This document shows, piece by piece, positions 51,647-60,527 of a DNA stretch of 64,000 nt; position 1 is the first letter of the stretch, and each line of letters opens with the position of its first letter. This DNA is from JAKAVN01 sp963796565. GTDB taxonomy: Bacteria; Desulfobacterota; Binatia; Binatales; Binataceae. The notes beneath the pieces were generated by a model. The model ran no database searches. It worked only from the letters and a program-made list of their open reading frames with translations, and was not told where the DNA came from. Location of the stretch: positions 234,131 through 298,130 of the forward strand of contig CAWCMA010000011.1 in the NCBI GenBank assembly GCA_963796565.1. Direction: 5' to 3'. The position numbers and the translations under genes were made by a program.

Positions 51647-53035
51647 ATGAGGAGCTGGGTAGTGTCGCAATCTCACACATCCAAAGGTTCGAACGACGGT
51701 GTGGCCAGGGCGAAAGCGGCAGACCTTCGTAGTTTTCGAGGAATGGCTCGAGGGCAAGTCCTGGTGCTTACGGCGATCGTAATGGTCGTGTTAATCGAGT
51801 TCGTAGCCTTGGCCACCGATCTGGGATTTCTCTGGACTAAGCGGCGGCAAATGCAGACAGCGACAGACGCGGCCGCTATTGCGGGCGTCACGGCACTTAG
51901 GAACAACGCGAGCATTACATCGGCCGTGAACAGTGTAGCAAGTCTCAACGGTTTCACGAACGGCATCAACAACGCCACCGTAACCGTCAACAATCCACCG
52001 TCGAGTGGCCATTACGCCGGCAATCCGAACTACGTTGAGGTCATAATCGCGCAAGCCGAGCCCAGCTATTTCCTACGTGTACTGGGCTATTCCTCAACAC
52101 AAGTAAGCACCAGGGCGGTGGGCGCTGCGATGAATGCGGCCGGATGCATTTATACTCTGAATCCTTCCGTAGCCAAAGCGCTGTCCGTTAGTAACGGGGC
52201 CAATATCAGCGCCTCATGTCAGATATACGTGAATTCCAACAGTTCGGACGCGCTTGATGTGGTCGGTGGCGCGACCATCAAGACGACGGGTGTGGGAGTT
52301 GCTGGCCAAGCCGTTGTTAAAAACGGAGGCTCGATCCAGAACATGTCGGGTGGATCATTGACCGTGAGTCAAAATATAGCGCCGGTGGCTGACCCACTCG
52401 CCCATATCAATCCACCTACCGTTGGCAAATGCACATACACCGGAACCCAAAATTACAATTCATACACCGCGCAACAATCGCCCCCATATAGCGGCAACTA
52501 TGCGATCAACCCGGGTGTCTACTGCGGCGGGATCAAAGCCAGCAACGGCATCAGCATCACATTCAATTCCGGAACCTACATTTTGGCGGGCGGCGGGATG
52601 TCGCTATCAAACGGTGGCGGCCGAGCGACCGGTGCCAACGTTACCTTCTATCTCACGACCGGCGCCAAAGCCGGCTACTCGGGGGCGAACAGTGGCTACG
52701 GCGGCATCACCATCGCCAACGGAGTCACGGTAAACTTCTCCGCTCCGACGACCGGCGGAGAGAATTCGCTGGAGGGAATTCTGTTTTTCCAGGATTCCAG
52801 CGTACCGGCTGGATCGGCGGCTAGCTATTTCGCTGGAGGGGCCAACATGACGTTGAACGGCGCACTGTATTTTCCGACCACCCAGCTTAACTACAGTAAC
52901 GGGGTCAACGCCGCATACACAATTCTGGTCGCGGATAGCCTGATCTTTACCGGCGGCGCGACGATCAACATCAACAACAATTATACTTCCCTTGCTGACG
53001 GTTCGCCGATTCAATCGAGTTCGCTTTATGAATAG
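51647..53035 (+). CDS. TadG-like pilus-assembly/surface protein
   Basis: This 462-residue protein starts with a TadE/G-type N-terminal region (ARGQVLVLTAIVMVVLIEFVALATDLG, then RRQMQTATDAAAIAGV), the single membrane helix typical of putative Flp pilus-assembly TadG proteins. The long extracytoplasmic part is rich in Gly, Asn, Ser and Thr and has beta-repeat-like patterns (KNGGSIQNMSGGSLTVSQN, GGGMSLSNGGG). No TadA, TadB, TadC or prepilin gene is present here, so these may function without a full Tad pilus or depend on genes elsewhere. It overlaps the next gene by eight bases. Confidence 0.8.
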   Translation: MRSWVVSQSHTSKGSNDGVARAKAADLRSFRGMARGQVLVLTAIVMVVLIEFVALATDLGFLWTKRRQMQTATDAAAIAGVTALRNNASITSAVNSVASLNGFTNGINNATVTVNNPPSSGHYAGNPNYVEVIIAQAEPSYFLRVLGYSSTQVSTRAVGAAMNAAGCIYTLNPSVAKALSVSNGANISASCQIYVNSNSSDALDVVGGATIKTTGVGVAGQAVVKNGGSIQNMSGGSLTVSQNIAPVADPLAHINPPTVGKCTYTGTQNYNSYTAQQSPPYSGNYAINPGVYCGGIKASNGISITFNSGTYILAGGGMSLSNGGGRATGANVTFYLTTGAKAGYSGANSGYGGITIANGVTVNFSAPTTGGENSLEGILFFQDSSVPAGSAASYFAGGANMTLNGALYFPTTQLNYSNGVNAAYTILVADSLIFTGGATININNNYTSLADGSPIQSSSLYE

Positions 53036-53504
53036 CGGTTGTTGCAGGTCAGAGCTTTGGAGCGTGTCCCGGCGCCGCCTCCTTGAAAGGGGACAATCCA
53101 CCGTCGAACTGGCGGTGGTCGTCCCGGTCCTGCTGATTTTGCTGCTCGCCGCAGCCGACTTTGGCCGGATCTTTTACATGAGCATTGAAGTGATGAGCGC
53201 AGCGCGGGCCGGCGCCCAGTATGGATCGCAAACTGTGATCACCGCCGCCGATTCTGCTGGGATGATCGCAGCCGCAAAAGCGGACGGATCGAACTTAGCC
53301 AGTTTCAGCGCGACCGCGTCTCAGTGCACGTGCGCGTCGTCAACCACGGTATCGAGTTGTCCTTCGAGTTATTGCACAAGCGCTCCGCAGGCCACCTTCG
53401 TCGAGGTTGACACCCAGAGTCTATTTCGAACGCTAATGAGTTACTCTGGTATCCCGTCTTCGACCACGCTGTCGAGCAAGACCATCATGCAAGTTCAGCA
53501 GTAG
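53028..53504 (+). CDS. TadE-like protein
   Basis: The 158-residue protein has the TadE signature ERGQSTVELAVVVPVLLILLLAAADFGRIFY, that is, a Gln-Ser/Thr-x-x-Glu segment before one hydrophobic helix, as in pseudopilins of the Tad system. The C-terminal part is Ser/Thr rich with a Cys cluster (CTCASSTTVSSCPSSYC) of unknown use. ATG 53028 overlaps the TadG-like stop. It forms an operon with both neighbours. Confidence 0.82.
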   Translation: MNSGCCRSELWSVSRRRLLERGQSTVELAVVVPVLLILLLAAADFGRIFYMSIEVMSAARAGAQYGSQTVITAADSAGMIAAAKADGSNLASFSATASQCTCASSTTVSSCPSSYCTSAPQATFVEVDTQSLFRTLMSYSGIPSSTTLSSKTIMQVQQ

Positions 53505-53932
53505 TGAAGATGCGTATTGCCTCGCTCAGTATTAAACGGAAATGTGCTGGCCAGACAATGGTTGAGTTCGCTATGGTGGCGTCGCTCTTTCTTTTGTTGC
53601 TTTTTGGCGTCATGCAAATGGCCTTGACCGTGTACAGTTACAATACTGTGTGCTCGGCGGCCCGCGAGGCGGTACGTTATGCAATTGTGCATTCGCCCGG
53701 TAGCGCCAATTCCGCGACCGCGACTCAGATTCAGCAGGTCGCCATCAACGAAGCGGTTGGTCTGGATCCGAGCCAACTCGCCGTTACTGTTAGCTGGCCT
53801 CCGGACGCCAAACTTCCCTTACAAACAGATGCTCAGGTCAAGGTCTCCTACCAATACCAATTGAAAATACCTTTCCTGTCGCCGGTCACTCTGACCCTTG
53901 CCAGTACTTCGCAAATGCTGGTTTCGCAATAA
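53504..53932 (+). CDS. TadE-like protein
   Basis: The 142-residue protein contains CAGQTMVEFAMVASLFLLLLFGVMQMALTVYSYNTV, then AAREAVRYAIV, the TadE-family N-terminal pattern. GTG 53504 shares one base with the upstream stop; ATG 53510 is an alternative. It is the third member of the Tad-like operon. The last codons overlap a 28-base sequence that recurs near the IS1380-like remnant at 57079. Confidence 0.82.
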   Translation: MKMRIASLSIKRKCAGQTMVEFAMVASLFLLLLFGVMQMALTVYSYNTVCSAAREAVRYAIVHSPGSANSATATQIQQVAINEAVGLDPSQLAVTVSWPPDAKLPLQTDAQVKVSYQYQLKIPFLSPVTLTLASTSQMLVSQ

Positions 53933-54051
53933 TGTGCCGACAAAACCGTGAAAGATTCGGGTGTCGTCCCGGAGCTTGAGCCAGCGATGCATGCGCTCGC
54001 GTTCCGCTGGATGAGCGCCGCGATCCTCAATCACCTGTTGGTCGCATGGCG

Positions 54052-56724
54052 TCAGTGATGCGTGGTCAGCCTGCCGCCGGGGTGGCATCTCCAACGGATG
54101 TTTTCGTCGAAAACCGCGGAAGCATGGGTGCCGTCATTCGCAAACATCCGCGTGTGCAAGACCGTCCTGCGTGGCATCCCCGAACAGCTGATTGGGCTGT
54201 TGATTTTTGTCTGGTCCACCAAAATGTGAAGTCTTACCCAGACGGGGTTATAGTTCTTGGAATTCTTCGCGATCATTTCCACCCGCACGCGCGGAGTGGC
54301 GCCGCGTGGTGTCACGTAAACGGCGTCGTGGGCGGTGCTTCCGTCGATTGCTTTCAGCGTGATAGGAAAACTAACCGCCGCTCCGCTGCCCCGGTGGACC
54401 AGTTCTCCAGCTCCGGCGTCTTCACTTAGTATTTTCGAGAATCTCAGCAGCGCGCGCTGGAGCTGAATACCGCTGGGCACCACGAACTGGCCATTGATTT
54501 CGATCTTGCCGTTCGTCTTGTTCGAGCCGGCATGCTGAGTAGTACCGACCACGGCAGGGCTGAGATTCGTAGCGGATGTAATGGTCTCGGTCTGTACTCC
54601 CGGAACCATGGTTTCGGTGTCCGCGGTGATTTGGGGCGTCCCTGCGGTCGAGTCACCATAGTAGAAGGTCGCGGTTGAAGTTCCTGCCGGAATCGTCACG
54701 CTGCTGACCGTGGCACCGTTCTGAGTGAGAGAGAAGACACCGGTAGTCGAAGTCGAAGAAAGGTCAACGGTGGTGTCCGCGGTGAAAGTTAGCGGCTGCG
54801 TGGTTCCACCGTACGTGTTCTGCATTTGAATCGTAATTGGTCCGAGCGAAGCTGTGCTGGCGCCGACCCCGGATACCGCCGCGGTGGTCATGACAACCTG
54901 CTCGTAAGGATTGCGCGGCGTGATGTCGCTGATGTAGTTATCGAAGTCTGCGCCGCACATCGTGGGAACGCCGAGGAAGTTGGTTGACGCTCGCGCGACG
55001 GCCGGCTGGAGGAGCCCGTAGCTAAGGTTCGTCCCGCAGGTGGGATTGCTGACATCGATTGCAGGCCAGAAAAAAGCCGTTCCGGACAAGCCATTGTCGA
55101 CGAGCCAGCCGGGTTCATTGCCGTCCACCCACCCCCCGGTCGGACAGCCCTCCGAGTATCCCGAATCGGAACTGAGATCAGATTCGTAAATTGAGTCGGC
55201 ACCGTAGAAGTTCTGATTGCTGGTTGCGTTGAGCACCGTATCGTTGGTTTTGAACGTCATACAATTGCCGCTATCCCACGTGCTCCACAGCCAGAGCGTG
55301 GTGCCGGCGTTACCGTAATCGACGCCATCCGAACTGCCATCGAAACAAAACGGCTGAAGCGAAAACGACCGTTCTAGATTCGTGTCAAGGAAGCAAACGG
55401 CCTCGGCATCGGTGATCGGATAAAGTGCGTGAACGTCGCTGGGTACGTCAGGAGTTGCGGTGTAGGTCGTCGGAGTAAGAATGATCTTATCGGCCGCGTT
55501 TTGGAAACCGAGCGTGGTCAGTGCATCCGCCAGGGTCGTGTCGGATTTGTCGCTCGTTTCCGCAAATGCGTTCAACAGCGTACGCCACATTTCAGCCGTC
55601 GCCGGAGCCCAGCCGGTCTCATACTGGTAAACGGGACTATATAGCGTAGTCCAAAAGGGGCTGGCCGACGGATCGTTCCGTACGGTCAAGCCGCAGCCGT
55701 TGACGCCGGATTTCATCACCGCCGGACAGTTGTTCTGCGGGATGTCCTCGAAATTGGTGAATTCTTCGATCGAAGCGGCAAATAGGTAGTTGGTGCCGCC
55801 GCCGGCCAGGTACAAACCCGTCTGCAGGTTGCCATCGCTGTCCTTGGTCGAGTACGGCACGCCGCTCTCCGTGTACTGATTTTGAAGATACACGTAAACT
55901 TGCTCCACGGCGTCTCGGGCAAACCCGCATTGTGTCTCCGTTTCTCCGGTCGCGTTCGCGCAGACCTGGGCCGCGTCGGCGGCGGAAAGTCCGTTGGTGA
56001 TCGTGGTGGAGGAGTAATAGGCCGAATTCAGGAATGCTTCATAGTGGTAGTATTCGACCAAAAGCAGCGCCGCTACTGTCTGGTAGTCGGTAAAGTATTG
56101 CATCAAATTTATCGGGTCACTGTAAAAGTTCGCATCGGCGCCGAAGCTTCCCGTCGCGGGAACCGATGTAACTGCGATTTCGCACGAACCGATGATTCCA
56201 TCGTTGTCGGTCGACTCCAGTGCGATATTGATCGTCGACAGCGCGGCACTTATCGAAGGCAGACTGCCCCCCGGACCGTAGACGACCTGGTTCAGGAAAT
56301 TATTGATATCGGTCTGGCTGACGGTGCCCGTCGAGCTCTCTCCGGCTTGCAGCAGGTTGATATACGTATTGGAAACCGTTGCAATCGACGTGAGCGCGTC
56401 CGTAACCGAGGTGCTGGAAAGCTGGTCAACGCAAGTCTGGGTCTGTATGGCGTCCTGTATGCCCGTCAGTTGGCTGGAGATGGTGTTGAGCTCATCATTA
56501 ATCTCCGAGAGTTGATTCAGGACGCTGGTCTGATAGGCCGATTGCGTGTTGAGGCCGATCGCGGTCATTGCATAGCCGGTCAGCGACGTGCTGATTCCGG
56601 CGGATAGTCCCGCCACCAAGCCGCTCGCGATCACGGATTGCTGCGCTCGCGCTCGAGGAGCGATTGACAGCGACGTTAAGATTGCCAATGCGAAAGTCGT
56701 TGCTGTGGTTGCCCTGTTCTTCAT
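54052..56724 (-). CDS. Large secreted protein of unknown function
   Basis: This protein of about 890 residues has a signal peptide (TTFALAILTSLSIAPRARAQ). The N-terminal part is helical with a Gly/Ala/Ser stretch (ASGLVAGLSAGISTSLTGYAM) and a coiled-coil-like helix with ISSQLTGIQDAIQTQ. A central part is rich in aromatic, Asn and Cys residues, and a region near 690-760 looks like an Ig/Calx-beta-type fold (SVTIPAGTSTATFYYGD). Even-looking cysteines suggest disulfides outside the cytoplasm. I do not recognise a catalytic domain. The start is ATG 56724, an internal Met of a slightly longer frame (56763). It is convergent with the Tad-like operon, 119 bases apart. Confidence 0.75.
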   Translation of the reverse strand: MKNRATTATTFALAILTSLSIAPRARAQQSVIASGLVAGLSAGISTSLTGYAMTAIGLNTQSAYQTSVLNQLSEINDELNTISSQLTGIQDAIQTQTCVDQLSSTSVTDALTSIATVSNTYINLLQAGESSTGTVSQTDINNFLNQVVYGPGGSLPSISAALSTINIALESTDNDGIIGSCEIAVTSVPATGSFGADANFYSDPINLMQYFTDYQTVAALLLVEYYHYEAFLNSAYYSSTTITNGLSAADAAQVCANATGETETQCGFARDAVEQVYVYLQNQYTESGVPYSTKDSDGNLQTGLYLAGGGTNYLFAASIEEFTNFEDIPQNNCPAVMKSGVNGCGLTVRNDPSASPFWTTLYSPVYQYETGWAPATAEMWRTLLNAFAETSDKSDTTLADALTTLGFQNAADKIILTPTTYTATPDVPSDVHALYPITDAEAVCFLDTNLERSFSLQPFCFDGSSDGVDYGNAGTTLWLWSTWDSGNCMTFKTNDTVLNATSNQNFYGADSIYESDLSSDSGYSEGCPTGGWVDGNEPGWLVDNGLSGTAFFWPAIDVSNPTCGTNLSYGLLQPAVARASTNFLGVPTMCGADFDNYISDITPRNPYEQVVMTTAAVSGVGASTASLGPITIQMQNTYGGTTQPLTFTADTTVDLSSTSTTGVFSLTQNGATVSSVTIPAGTSTATFYYGDSTAGTPQITADTETMVPGVQTETITSATNLSPAVVGTTQHAGSNKTNGKIEINGQFVVPSGIQLQRALLRFSKILSEDAGAGELVHRGSGAAVSFPITLKAIDGSTAHDAVYVTPRGATPRVRVEMIAKNSKNYNPVWVRLHILVDQTKINSPISCSGMPRRTVLHTRMFANDGTHASAVFDENIRWRCHPGGRLTTHH

Positions 56725-56852
56725 TCTAGTTACCGGAGACTTCCATGTGGCTATTGAATCCATGACAACTCATAGTGGAAAATGGCGTCCCACAGCAAGG
56801 ATTTGGCCATTTTCTCGGGCGCAGGCGCGATCTTTTGATGAATCGGACAGTT

Positions 56853-57110
56853 TCACGATCGGGTGAAGCAAACCGCGGCTCGCCGCTCGAGGCTGGTCAC
56901 GATGAAACCGACGTGGGAGAAGAATTCTCCAAGGTGAGACTCGACCTTGGCTGCCATCCGGTGCGCCGTCTTCAGACTGGCTGCAACCTGCAGCCGAACA
57001 TTACCGAACGCCTGGCCCGACCAGTGGGAGGGTCGAGCTACAAACCGCTGGTCTGGCTCAAAGAACTTTCGCTACCAGTGGTTTCGCAACGATGTGCCGA
57101 CGAAACGCAT
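56853..57110 (-). pseudogene. Remnant of IS1380-family transposase
   Basis: Reading the minus strand from 57110 gives RFVGTSLRNHW, an in-frame TAG, then RFVARPSHW and SLKTAHRMAAKVE, continuing SHLGEFFSHVGFIVTSL. This lines up with the central part of IS1380 transposases, in which AKVEWHPGEL and RVGFIVTNL are conserved. Both ends are missing and a stop interrupts the frame, so it is a dead fragment. No terminal inverted repeats are visible. Confidence 0.65.
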
Positions 57111-57265
57111 TGTCGCCGCCGAACAACGAAACCCCTGGGAAAGGTTGCGCGTGACCCACTAAAGGTCACAGAGACGGCATGCGCGGGCAGAGTCGCGCAG
57201 CTTGCGGTCGTCGAGAGTCTACGGGCTCGCAACGGATACACCAGGTCGCGGTCCCGCTTCGCGCG

Positions 57266-58456
57266 TTACGCGCCGCCCGCCGCGAGCTTCGCTTCGTCGT
57301 CCGTGGAAGGAGCCGTGACCTTGTAGAGTTTTTGCGCGTTCGACCACAAAATCTTGCGTCGCACCGATTCTTCGCAGTCAGACAGGCCTCCCTCGATACG
57401 GGCGTGTACCTCATCGCCGTAGAGCGAGGTGGGATGGGGAAAGTCGGTCTCGAACAGGATGTTGTCCGCGCCAATTTTATCAATCAGACGGCGCGGCGCG
57501 GTCTGCTCGAACCAGTAACAGGCATAGACGTTGCGCGCGAAGTACTCAGACGGCAGCATATCGAATTCCGGATGCTCTTCCGCCACGCTATTACCCTGGA
57601 ACTGGTAATCCATCGCTTCGAGCACGAAGGGAATCCAGCCGATGCCGCTCTCAACTGAGACGAACTTGATTTGCGGATGGCGCGCCAGAACTCCGGACAT
57701 CAGAAGGTCGTTCAGTTGGAGGCCGTTGCGCAAGAAGATATCCACCGCCAGTTCTGCAAACGTCGCCATCTTCCCATACGTCGCGACCCGATTTTTTATC
57801 AGACCTTCGGCCATATCGCCCGAGCCGATATGGAAACTTATCGGCAGATCCAGCTCGACTGCCACGTCCCAAAGCGGATTCCAGTGCGCATCGCCTAGCA
57901 GCGGCTTGCCGTAGTACTGCGGTTCTCCAGTGAAGAGAATCCCTTTGTGGCCCATAGCGGCGCAGCGGCGGACCTCCTTCACAGCCGCCTCGACGTCCCA
58001 AAACGGGATAGAGGTGATGGGTAGCAGTCGGCGCGCGTCGGCGGATGCCCACTCGGTCTGCCAGTCGTTATAAATCTGCACGCAGGTGAGCATCAATTCA
58101 GGGTCATTCAGTTTCAGGAACTGTTGAGCCCCGAAGCCGCCAACGTTCGGATACATGACCATCGCCCAGATCCCCATCTGGTCCATATACTTCAGGCGCG
58201 CGCGGGCGTCGTATGCTCCCGGATGCATCTCTTCGTAGTTTTTGGGAGGATGCTTGAAACTTCCCACGCCGGCGGTAGCCGTCATACCGACATTCGCCAG
58301 GGGCCGGCCTACTCCGACCAACCATCTCTGGGTTCCATCCGCGCCGGTCACTACGTGCGGTACGCGATCGCGCATGCTGGCAGGTGCCCGACTGGTCCAC
58401 AGATCAGGTGTTTCGGTCACATGGGTATCTGCGTCGATGATCGTGTAACTGTTCAT
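57266..58456 (-). CDS. Amidohydrolase 2 family protein (ACMSD-like)
   Basis: This 396-residue TIM-barrel metal-dependent hydrolase has IIDADTHVTETPDLW at the N-terminus (His as metal ligand), SFHIGSGD near residue 228 and ETDFPHPTSLYGD near 345 carrying the last metal-binding Asp. The family includes aminocarboxymuconate-semialdehyde decarboxylases and other decarboxylases/hydrolases of aromatic acids; substrate unknown. AGAGGAAGCC precedes ATG 58456. It stands alone. Confidence 0.86.
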   Translation of the reverse strand: MNSYTIIDADTHVTETPDLWTSRAPASMRDRVPHVVTGADGTQRWLVGVGRPLANVGMTATAGVGSFKHPPKNYEEMHPGAYDARARLKYMDQMGIWAMVMYPNVGGFGAQQFLKLNDPELMLTCVQIYNDWQTEWASADARRLLPITSIPFWDVEAAVKEVRRCAAMGHKGILFTGEPQYYGKPLLGDAHWNPLWDVAVELDLPISFHIGSGDMAEGLIKNRVATYGKMATFAELAVDIFLRNGLQLNDLLMSGVLARHPQIKFVSVESGIGWIPFVLEAMDYQFQGNSVAEEHPEFDMLPSEYFARNVYACYWFEQTAPRRLIDKIGADNILFETDFPHPTSLYGDEVHARIEGGLSDCEESVRRKILWSNAQKLYKVTAPSTDDEAKLAAGGA

Positions 58457-59052
58457 GGCTTCCTCTTTCCACTGCTAAGCGCAGACAAATTGAACTCGTT
58501 CGACGAGCATTTCCGAAACCGCATTCAACATCGATTCACCGAGCCTCTGCGGCTCATTACCCTATAGCCCAAAGAGACCGCTGCCCTCGACACGAGAAGA
58601 AAGGATATGCTGGAGCCACTCGCCGCCAGCATCATGGTCGCGTCGTCAATTGCTTCGTCGGTCCTCATCAGGCGACGGTAGCCGGCCGCATCCCTGAGTC
58701 AGGATCGCGGCAGGGCGACGCTCTACCTCAGGTCAGCCACCGTTCGACACAGATCATATGAGAGCGACAATTGCCATCATTCCACCGCCAAGCGTGAATG
58801 AAAAGCACCACGTGAATCGGATGGCTGGGTTGTGCACAAAATCGCCTTGCAAGGGCAGCGAAGCAGGGACCAGTGTATGTAGAATCCGTCACCAATCGCA
58901 GCGGGGTGGGCCTGCGAGCCGGTCGAAAAGCTCGAGCCCGGCTGCCCGGGGAGGGGGCTGGCCACGATCGTCAGCCGGGCCGCGACTTTGATGCTGCGTC
59001 GGGTACGGCTATGCGTCGCGTGTTTGGAAAGCCAAAAAGGAAATTCCGCTTT
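58457..59052. other. Gene-free stretch between amidohydrolase and small secreted protein
   Basis: This 596-base stretch holds no recognisable gene. Overlapping short frames on both strands have no domain, signal peptide or consistent codon pattern. It must hold the promoters of the two divergent neighbours. Confidence 0.4.
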
Positions 59053-59358
59053 ATGCCGAGGAAGACGATCCTCGCGATAGCGCTCGCGAGTTTTGTGCTC
59101 GTTACAACCGAAACTCTTGCGATTGCCCAAGCGGCCGACCAACGCCATCATCGGACACCTTCGGCACAGGCGACTCAGGATCGCGACAATATTCCAACCA
59201 GCGAGGAGCCCGACCCGCGGGTCGGCAAGATGCTCGATGAGATGCACCGCGGCAGCAATGCCGAAGCGGCTCCGTCGTCGAATGGACCGGGGGATAAATC
59301 GGGTTATGTCGGTGGGCGTCCATTCTTTAGTAAGAATCCGAGCGACCAGCCGAAGTAG
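59053..59358 (+). CDS. Small secreted hypothetical protein
   Basis: The 101-residue frame starts at ATG 59053 with a clear signal peptide (ILAIALASFVLVTTETLAIAQA) followed by a polar, Pro/Ser/Asp-rich mature part (RHHRTPSAQ, SEEPDPRVGKMLDEMHRG). AAGGAA lies about ten bases upstream. Longer forms to 58873 are possible but start before the signal. No family recognised; likely periplasmic or secreted. Confidence 0.6.
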   Translation: MPRKTILAIALASFVLVTTETLAIAQAADQRHHRTPSAQATQDRDNIPTSEEPDPRVGKMLDEMHRGSNAEAAPSSNGPGDKSGYVGGRPFFSKNPSDQPK

Positions 59359-59439
59359 GGCCGCGCGTGGATCATGAGATGCCTAACTGCTGGTCGTTGC
59401 CACGGCATGATGGAACGTGTTGTAGGGAGGTCTTGAGCC

Positions 59440-59961
59440 GTGACCAGGAAAAATTATGAGCCTCGATGGCTGCTACTACTCATCGCGCTCTTGTCGTTGA
59501 TGCAGTTGTCTGTTGCGACACCGTCCTTTGCCGCCAGCGCCGACGCGAACGCCAGCCTGACCGGTTTCGCGTTTGTGGGTAGCGGGGTAACGGCACAGGG
59601 CCGGCGAGCGAAGCTTCCGGCCGGAACGAAAATCTACGCTCCGAGTTCGAAGATCACAGGTACCGACGGATGTCCGACGACGCGCTATAACACCGACGGA
59701 ATGATTGTCGCGGTAATCGACTACCAAGGCCGGCCGACCGCTGCCAGCGTCGCCGTGACGCGTCATCCCGCGCACGGCGGAGACTATGAGGACGCCCCAT
59801 ACTATCTCGATCTCGACAAGGGACGCACACTACAATTTCTGGGCCCCATCTTCGAAAACGGTACCTACAATGTTCGCCTCCAATATGACTTCACCTTAGG
59901 GCAGGGCCGAACGGTCTCCGCAACGTTTGTGTTGGCCCGCGGTTGCCCTCGACATCCCTGA
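59440..59961 (+). CDS. Secreted hypothetical protein
   Basis: This 173-residue protein has a signal peptide (WLLLLIALLSLMQLSVATPSFA). The mature part contains a beta-rich domain (TTRYNTDGMIVAVIDYQGRPTAASVAVTRHP, YYLDLDKG, NGTYNVRLQYDF) that ends with a Cys-Pro pair. It may be a small beta-sandwich. GTG 59440 has AGGGAGG upstream. It is the last chromosomal gene before the tRNA-fragment attachment site. No function can be assigned. Confidence 0.7.
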   Translation: MTRKNYEPRWLLLLIALLSLMQLSVATPSFAASADANASLTGFAFVGSGVTAQGRRAKLPAGTKIYAPSSKITGTDGCPTTRYNTDGMIVAVIDYQGRPTAASVAVTRHPAHGGDYEDAPYYLDLDKGRTLQFLGPIFENGTYNVRLQYDFTLGQGRTVSATFVLARGCPRHP

Positions 59962-60178
59962 CCGCTGCGGCAAGGCCAGCGCCAATAGAGCCGAAAACAC
60001 CTCGCTGAAGGCGTACAGGTTGTCGATATACGAGCCCGAAGTTTTGTAGCGATGCCGGGAGAAGTTCGTATCGGCGAGTTCCGATGGCAGCATCGCCAAA
60101 CCCGTGACTAAATTGCTCTCAAGGCGGGCGCCCGATCCATGTCGATTACTGAAACGCTTCTCTCCGTGAAGGAAAGTG

Positions 60179-60223
60179 TGGAGCGGGCGGCCAGGATCGA
60201 ACTGGCGACGTCCAGCTTGGGAA
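60179..60223 (-). other. tRNA-Gly(CCC) 3' fragment, candidate attachment site
   Basis: Read on the minus strand, the sequence has anticodon loop TTCCCAA (anticodon CCC), the 3' anticodon strand GCTGG, a perfect T arm (GCCAG-TTCGATC-CTGGC), acceptor strand CGCCCGC, discriminator T as is usual for tRNA-Gly, and CCA. The 5' half (acceptor GCGGGCG, D arm, CCAGC) is absent beyond 60223. Loss of homology at the anticodon loop is typical for tyrosine-recombinase integration sites. This fragment is the displaced chromosomal end. Confidence 0.82.
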
Positions 60224-60527
60224 CGTTACCGAGCAGGGAGACGGAGGGAAAGACGGAGACAAAGAGGGCTAAATTCCTAGACTTTCCGGATCGGTGCCAA
60301 CTCCTCGCATACCCCGATTTCCGCCAATTTCCCGCCGAATGTCCTGAAATAGCCCTGAAAGTGATCGTGGAACCAAACCACTGGTTATTAAAGTGGTTGA
60401 ATCCTTCCCTCTCTCTCACGCGGACTCTTCTTGTCGCCCACCGCTTGCCAAATCACATTGAACAACTGAGAAGGGCACCATCAGTATCAAACCCGGCTTC
60501 GCTCACCGCGACCTCTCGGCGCCTTCA
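60224..60527. other. Gene-free left terminus of the mobile element
   Basis: Between the attachment site and the AlbA_2-type gene lie a purine-rich direct-repeat patch (GACGGAG twice near 60240-60260), two similar units TTTCCGCCAA and TTTCCCGCCGAA near 60318-60340, and a seven-base inverted repeat AACCACT/AGTGGTT (60376-60398). These could be integrase arm sites; this is inference from position only. The open frame 60139-60612 crossing the tRNA fragment is not a gene. Confidence 0.4.

Noticed and set aside
58777..59247. 156-codon minus-strand frame
   Set aside because: It is antisense to a signal-peptide-bearing small gene and has no structure of its own.
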